From assembly GCF_024400215.1 (NCBI RefSeq), contig NZ_CP053748.1, positions 2,170,001-2,234,000 of the forward strand: DNA of 64,000 bases, read 5' to 3'. The translations under genes and the position numbers were made by a program. How positions within the stretch are numbered: the stretch's first letter is position 1; each line of letters starts with the position of its first letter. Below are positions 60,444 to 64,000 of this stretch, in pieces. The DNA is from Massilia sp. erpn (lineage in GTDB: Bacteria; Pseudomonadota; Gammaproteobacteria; Burkholderiales; Burkholderiaceae_D). The notes below the pieces were generated by a model. It saw nothing but the letters and a program-made list of their open reading frames with translations, was not told the DNA's origin and did not search any database.

Positions 60444-61561
60444 TGGATGCGACAACCCCGACCCTGAGCCGCACCATGCGCACCTTTGCTGCGGGCGCAC
60501 TGCTGCTGCTTGGCCTGCAAGCTAACGCCGCCGAGCCGGTGAACCAGCGCTTCGCCATGCATCATCCCGGCCATCCAGCGCGGCTGGTGGTCAGCGCGGT
60601 CATCGAATCGTACAAGGGCGCTCCGCGCGAGCTGTTGCGCGCTACTTCCCGGCCGGATGGCGGCAGCGACGCCGCCACCTTCCTGCAGGCGTATTACGAG
60701 GCGGCGCGCAAGGGTGACCGGAACCGCATCGTGGCCAGCTTCGACGAGAAGATACTGCCCGCCGTGCAAAGGCGCTATGCCGACGACGCCGCCATCCGCG
60801 AGGAATTTGCCAGCGTATCCAGGGTGGAGCTGGAGGCTATCCTGTTTTGGAACGATTACCGGCTGGCGGTGCTGAGCCACTGGGCCAAGGTGGACGGCAA
60901 GGAAAAGCCCTTCGATGTCGCTTACCTGATGCGCTGCAAGCAGCGCCAATGCCGCTTTGTCGAGAACCAGCGCCTGATGCAGGCCGGCAGCAGTGTGCTC
61001 TCCTCCTTCATCGCCGACGGTAAAACTGCGGTGCAGGCCAAGGAGGGCACTGAAATCGTGCTGGCGGCGGAGCCGGTGGAGGGCGCCGCGGCAAAGGAGA
61101 CGCTGCCGTATCCCGTGACTGTACAGCTGTTGCCCGCCAGCGCCGCCGTCAGCACGCAGGTCGCGGCGCTGACGGCCAAGGTCGGGGCGCAGTTCCCGCA
61201 GCCGGACAGGAAGAAGCTGGAAGAGCAGCTCAAGCCTTTCTACAGCGCGGGCACGCCGTCGCAGGTGCAGATCTACCGCAGCGATGCGCCGATGGTGATG
61301 TATGACTTCGCCGCCTATGCGGGCTGGTATGAACGCCAGCTGCCGTGGCGGATGGTCGCCGTTTATGAGGTGGACGAGAACATGAAGCTGGCCGTGCTGC
61401 AGTCGGAGAAAACCCGTGCCCTGCTGCCGCAGTTGCTGGTGCAGGCCCGCGGCGGCTGGACGTATGTGACGGAACCGTCGCGCTACCCGGTCTGGGACCT
61501 GGCGGTGTCGGGCGCCTTCCAGCAAGCCCTGGCGGCCCGTCTGGCCCCACCGAAAAAATAA
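60443..61561 (+). CDS. Exported protein of unknown function following the Ig-like gene
   Basis: The 372-residue protein overlaps the preceding stop by 1 nt (TGATG), so translation is coupled. It has a probable signal peptide (hydrophobic about 12-28, ending LQANAAEP). The mature part includes helices and a C-terminal beta region with YPVTVQLLPASAAVS and YDFAAYAGWYERQLPWRMV. I recognise no family. Its coupling to the Ig-like protein suggests a joint function, for example as a partner or export helper. Confidence 0.85.
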   Translation: MDATTPTLSRTMRTFAAGALLLLGLQANAAEPVNQRFAMHHPGHPARLVVSAVIESYKGAPRELLRATSRPDGGSDAATFLQAYYEAARKGDRNRIVASFDEKILPAVQRRYADDAAIREEFASVSRVELEAILFWNDYRLAVLSHWAKVDGKEKPFDVAYLMRCKQRQCRFVENQRLMQAGSSVLSSFIADGKTAVQAKEGTEIVLAAEPVEGAAAKETLPYPVTVQLLPASAAVSTQVAALTAKVGAQFPQPDRKKLEEQLKPFYSAGTPSQVQIYRSDAPMVMYDFAAYAGWYERQLPWRMVAVYEVDENMKLAVLQSEKTRALLPQLLVQARGGWTYVTEPSRYPVWDLAVSGAFQQALAARLAPPKK

Positions 61562-61620
61562 GAAACATCGCTGCCGCCGCAGCGCAGGACGGCGGATGAC
61601 AAAGCCATCTAGGGGATACC

Positions 61621-64000
61621 TTGAGTACAAGCGCCATGATAAAACGACGACTGGGAAGCGGATTGCTCGGCCTGTTGACGGGCTTGTTATTGTTCTGCCA
61701 CGCGGCCCAGGCCCAGCAGACCGGCCCGGCGCCGGACGCCAATTGCGTGGTGAGCGCCTTGAACCGCAATGCCACGCTGGAAGGGACGTACTACCTGATC
61801 CCCGGTGTGCCGTCGCAACTCGGGCAGTACCGTGTGCGCGCCGTGTGCAGCGACGGCACGGTGGGGCAGACGCCCATCGTCCAGCCGGCCGGCGGCAATG
61901 CCTTTGTGGCGGGGCCGATCCAATGGGGCAGCGTGTCGCCGATCCCGCGTTCGCTGGCGATCGAAGGACCGGGTAATATCAGCTACGGACAAAGCGTACA
62001 GCTGACCGTCACCGGCAAGGCCATGGACGGCAGCAGCTTCGATATCACGCGCGCCACTTCGGGCACCAACTACAGCAGCAGTAACCCCGCCTTGGCCAGC
62101 GTCAGCGCCGATGGCCTGCTGACGGTGGCCTCGGCGCAAGGGGCGGGCTATGGCCGCCAGGTGGTCATCAGCGCGACCAACGAAGGCACGGCAGTATCGC
62201 GCCTGATCAATATCGGGCCGCGCGGCGCGGTGGCCGGCAAGGTCACGCTGGCCGATGGCAGCACGGCTGTTGCAGGCGCCCTGGTGACGATCCAGCTGCA
62301 GGCGCCGTTGACCCGCTTCCCCCAGTTGACGACGGACGCCGGTGGCAATTTCCGCCTGGCCGATGCGCCGTCCGGCGATTACACCCTGTCGGTGCTGGCG
62401 CCGAGCGGTGCGCGCGGCAGCCTGAATGCCACCCTGCCGGCCAACGGCACGCCGGGCAATTTCAATATCCGCCTGAACGGGCAGGGCCGCGTCGACATCA
62501 GTGTGCTCGGCGCCAACCAGCAACCGGTGCCGAATGCCCAGGTGCTGCTGGCGCATAGCCAGTACCAGGGCGAAGTGCGGGCGGTGCAAACCGGCGCCGA
62601 TGGCGTGGCCAGCGTGGATCGCTTCACGGCTGGCGGCTTCAATCTGACCGTGCGCGATGCCGCCAGCGGCGCGGTGGCCGTGGCGCGTGGCGATCTGGCC
62701 GCCGGTGCGGCGCTCAAGCTGAATATCAGCCTGCAGGCGGCTGGCGCGATTTCCGGCCGGGTGCTGGATGGCGGAACCGGCCAGCCAGGGCTGCAGGTGC
62801 GCCTGCTGTCGGCCGTCAAGGGCTTGGTCAGCCAGGCCCTGAGCGATGCGGGCGGCGAGTTCCGCTTCGACTCGCTGGTGCTCGGCGATGGTCCCTACAC
62901 CCTGCAGGCCGTGAAGGATGGCCGCGTGCAGGGCAGCGCCGGCAATCTGGTACTGGCCAGCGCCGGCCAGGAGCTGCGCCAGGATGTCTCCCTGGGCAGC
63001 TATGCTTCCGGCGGCAGCGTGGGCGGCAAGGTCACGGATGCGCGCGGCCAGATCGCGCCGGGCGTGGAAGTGCGCCTGGTCACGGCCAAGGGCCAGCAAT
63101 TCGCCGCCAGCACCGATGCGCAGGGCGCGTATCTGATTGGCGGCGTGCCGCTGGGCGGCTTTACCGTCAGCGCCAGTGCCGACGGCGCCAGTGCCAGCGC
63201 CACCGGCGAACTGAAAACCAATGGCGAGCAGCTCACCGTCAATCTGCAACTGCTGGCCAGCGCCCAGGTGGAGGGCAAGGTGCTGCTGTCCGGCGGCCAG
63301 CCGGCGGCGGGCGCCTTGGTCGAGCTGCGCCACGCAGTAGCAGGCAAGCGCCAGGCGACGGCCGATGCCAATGGCCAGTTCCGCTTCGCGGATGTGGCGC
63401 TGGGCAGCTACGTGCTGGATGTGGCGCATGCGGCCAGCGGCGAACGCGCCCTGGTGCAGGGCGCGCTGGCTGCGGCCGGCGCATCGCGCAGCCACAATAT
63501 CGTGCTGGCGGGTGTAAGCAAGCTGCGCGTGCTGGTGCTGCAGGATGGTGCGCCGAAGGCCAATGCCCGGGTGGCACTGGCGCTGCAAGGCGGCTTGCCA
63601 TACGGCGCGGTGGGCAGCACCGACGCGGCGGGCATCGTCGAATTTTCGGCTGTGCCGCGTTCCACCTTCAGCCTGAGCGTGTATGAGCAGCCGGGTGCAG
63701 GGGGACGTCACGGTCGCTACGAAGGCGTGCTGGCCCAGGCCAATGAATCGGCCGTGGTCGAGATGGGGAACAACTACCTGGCCAACTACAGTGTGAAAGG
63801 CACGCTGTTCGATGCCCAGGCCCGGCCTCTGGCGAACCAGTGGGTGCGTCTGAGCACGCGCGACATGCCGTTGGGCGGCACGGTGCCGATTCCCAACTCG
63901 CAGTGGGATGAGTATCTGGTGCTGACCGATGCCCTGGGTGGTTTTGAATTCGCCAATGTCTCCCTGAATGACGATGGCCGTGGACGCCTCAAGCTCGACG
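61621..64000 (+). CDS. Carboxypeptidase-regulatory-like repeat protein (3' partial)
   Basis: The frame runs open to the right window edge. The start is either TTG 61621, with AGGGG 5 nt upstream, or ATG 61636 (MIKRRLGSGLLG). It has a signal peptide, a Big_2-like domain (about 115-205) and then a series of carboxypeptidase-regulatory-like (CarboxypepD_reg) beta repeats from about residue 205 to the edge, with motifs of the type G-x-V-x-x-A-x(n)-G-x-F-x-F-x-x-V. Such repeats occur in large surface or secreted proteins. The gap after the preceding gene is 59 nt, so it may belong to the same operon. The downstream end is not visible. Confidence 0.85.
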   Translation, partial: MSTSAMIKRRLGSGLLGLLTGLLLFCHAAQAQQTGPAPDANCVVSALNRNATLEGTYYLIPGVPSQLGQYRVRAVCSDGTVGQTPIVQPAGGNAFVAGPIQWGSVSPIPRSLAIEGPGNISYGQSVQLTVTGKAMDGSSFDITRATSGTNYSSSNPALASVSADGLLTVASAQGAGYGRQVVISATNEGTAVSRLINIGPRGAVAGKVTLADGSTAVAGALVTIQLQAPLTRFPQLTTDAGGNFRLADAPSGDYTLSVLAPSGARGSLNATLPANGTPGNFNIRLNGQGRVDISVLGANQQPVPNAQVLLAHSQYQGEVRAVQTGADGVASVDRFTAGGFNLTVRDAASGAVAVARGDLAAGAALKLNISLQAAGAISGRVLDGGTGQPGLQVRLLSAVKGLVSQALSDAGGEFRFDSLVLGDGPYTLQAVKDGRVQGSAGNLVLASAGQELRQDVSLGSYASGGSVGGKVTDARGQIAPGVEVRLVTAKGQQFAASTDAQGAYLIGGVPLGGFTVSASADGASASATGELKTNGEQLTVNLQLLASAQVEGKVLLSGGQPAAGALVELRHAVAGKRQATADANGQFRFADVALGSYVLDVAHAASGERALVQGALAAAGASRSHNIVLAGVSKLRVLVLQDGAPKANARVALALQGGLPYGAVGSTDAAGIVEFSAVPRSTFSLSVYEQPGAGGRHGRYEGVLAQANESAVVEMGNNYLANYSVKGTLFDAQARPLANQWVRLSTRDMPLGGTVPIPNSQWDEYLVLTDALGGFEFANVSLNDDGRGRLKLD

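Noticed and set aside
59477..61630. Long minus-strand open frame spanning the giant-gene 3' end
   Set aside because: It is antisense to two coupled plus-strand genes and lacks any motif.
61687..63711. Long minus-strand open frame opposite the third large gene
   Set aside because: The plus strand encodes a continuous signal peptide and beta-repeat protein; the opposite strand has only shadow composition.

Overview
The window comes from a high-GC beta-proteobacterium, most likely an Oxalobacteraceae member of the Massilia/Duganella/Pseudoduganella type. The evidence is the 16S sequence, the rrn operon with tRNA-Ile and tRNA-Ala in the spacer, the origin-proximal order gyrB-dnaN-dnaA / rpmH-rnpA-yidD-yidC-mnmE, and the general codon style. 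The genus call is recollection of 16S and gene style, not an alignment.

Layout. 1-6546: a type VI secretion module, vgrG (5' end outside the window), a Tle3-type lipase effector and a Tla3-type adaptor. 6538-8824: rtcBA RNA repair/ligation genes, with rtcA interrupted by an in-frame amber codon. 8923-14122: gyrB, dnaN and dnaA on the minus strand. 14123-14496: the dnaA-rpmH intergenic region with a perfect DnaA box and a strong rpmH promoter, a candidate oriC. 14497-18514: rpmH, rnpA, yidD, yidC and mnmE on the plus strand. 18521-27509: nine tightly packed minus-strand genes that look like one biosynthetic operon. In transcription order they encode a Dabb protein, a KAS III-like enzyme, an ACP, an aryl-CoA ligase, a VioD-like FAD monooxygenase, a MATE exporter, a PCP-condensation didomain protein, a cytochrome b561 and an acyl-CoA-dehydrogenase-type flavin hydroxylase. 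I do not recognise its product; it is the best candidate here for an undescribed system.

27840-32802: a tandem GNAT protein, then a TonB-dependent transducer/FecR/ECF sigma iron-signalling unit behind a Fur-box-like site. 33011-37450: four plus-strand genes for exported proteins ending in a CsgG-like lipoprotein, an uncharacterised envelope operon. 37766-50102: mostly housekeeping and envelope genes: a Cys4 mini-protein, an HPt protein, a CAP-domain lipoprotein, PssA, an aldo/keto reductase, a DacA-type carboxypeptidase, a hydrolase, a 2Fe-2S ferredoxin, VanZ, an Mla-like lipid transporter (permease, ATPase, MCE protein, lipoprotein) and a radical SAM enzyme. A perfect 26-bp inverted repeat lies at 40470-40587.

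50229-55598: a complete rrn operon with promoter, boxA, processing stems, 16S, tRNA-Ile(GAT), tRNA-Ala(TGC), 23S, 5S and terminator. 55794-64000: three plus-strand genes for very large exported Ig-like and carboxypeptidase-regulatory-like repeat proteins; the last runs off the window.
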